Assembly (NCBI GenBank): GCA_029984035.1
Contig: JASBYJ010000015.1
Coordinates: forward strand, 1-13,110
DNA: 13,110 nt
DNA from: Conchiformibius sp.
GTDB taxonomy: Bacteria; Pseudomonadota; Gammaproteobacteria; Burkholderiales; Neisseriaceae
Direction: 5' to 3'
Notes under the pieces: model-generated
What the model was told of the DNA's origin: nothing
What the model saw: the letters and a program-made list of their open reading frames with translations, nothing else
The model's database searches: none
Position numbers and translations under genes: made by a program
Shown here: positions 13,050 through 13,110 of the stretch, one piece after another
Numbering within the stretch: position 1 is the first letter of the stretch
How the letters are laid out: each line of letters starts with the position of its first letter

Positions 13050-13110
13050 TTATAAGTGCATAACCGTACGTGCACGGACTATTTTTCCGCCAAACACTTC
13101 TCCTATGGAC
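13050..13110 (-). CDS. Possible C-terminal end of a minus-strand gene (partial)
   Basis: Read on the minus strand from the window edge, one frame gives SIGEVFGGKIVRARTVMHL then TAA (13052-13050). The composition is protein-like and a terminator-like hairpin follows. I do not recognise the protein. The fragment is short, and the other strand is also open in places, so this is tentative. Confidence 0.3.
   Translation of the reverse strand, partial: SIGEVFGGKIVRARTVMHL

Noticed and set aside
1..13110. CRISPR array, insertion sequence, prophage or defence island
   Set aside because: The repeats present are all uptake sequences without regular spacing. No transposase, integrase, terminal inverted repeat or defence-related protein motif was seen.

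Overview
The window comes from a chromosome of the family Neisseriaceae. The main evidence is the DNA uptake sequence: the 12-mer AGGCTGCCTGAA or its complement TTCAGGCAGCCT occurs exactly 12 times in 13.1 kb, singly or as inverted pairs that double as terminators. From memory this dialect is AG-simDUS (Simonsiella and relatives) rather than the ATGCCGTCTGAA of Neisseria meningitidis and N. gonorrhoeae. Three exact copies of the related AGGCAGCCTGAA (AG-kingDUS) are also present. The genus cannot be fixed from this window. The genes are core housekeeping genes of ordinary composition. I see no insertion sequence, prophage, CRISPR array or defence cluster.

Layout, left to right: (1) The 3' half of tRNA-Leu(CAG) with its terminator. 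(2) sppA, a membrane-anchored S49 peptidase on the minus strand, divergent from an unrecognised four-helix membrane protein. (3) mscL, with an extended -10 promoter and two mutually exclusive leader hairpins. (4) The yajC-secD-secF operon for protein export. (5) A Pcm-like methyltransferase ending in a strong terminator. (6) A gene-free stretch of about 490 bp. (7) pdxJ-acpS on the minus strand (vitamin B6 and acyl-carrier-protein activation). (8) A 50-residue DUF3149 membrane protein on the plus strand behind a perfect FNR box. (9) trxB. (10) An AGCS-family sodium/amino-acid symporter on the minus strand. (11) A BioC-like methyltransferase followed by ruvA on the plus strand. (12) An AT-rich tail with what may be the C-terminus of a minus-strand gene.

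No single pathway links the window. Clear functional units are yajC-secD-secF (Sec accessory complex), pdxJ-acpS (coupled, 8-base gap) and bioC-like-ruvA (20-base gap, one good sigma70 promoter). Genes are separated mainly by terminators, several built from inverted pairs of uptake sequence.

Nothing seen amounts to a new multi-gene system. The best leads are regulatory or enzymatic: a perfect FNR site placed about 41 bases upstream of the likely start of the DUF3149 transcript; an orphan plus-strand terminator upstream of the bioC-like gene, hinting at a small RNA; alternative hairpins in the mscL leader; and two methyltransferase homologues lacking motifs expected for their textbook reactions.
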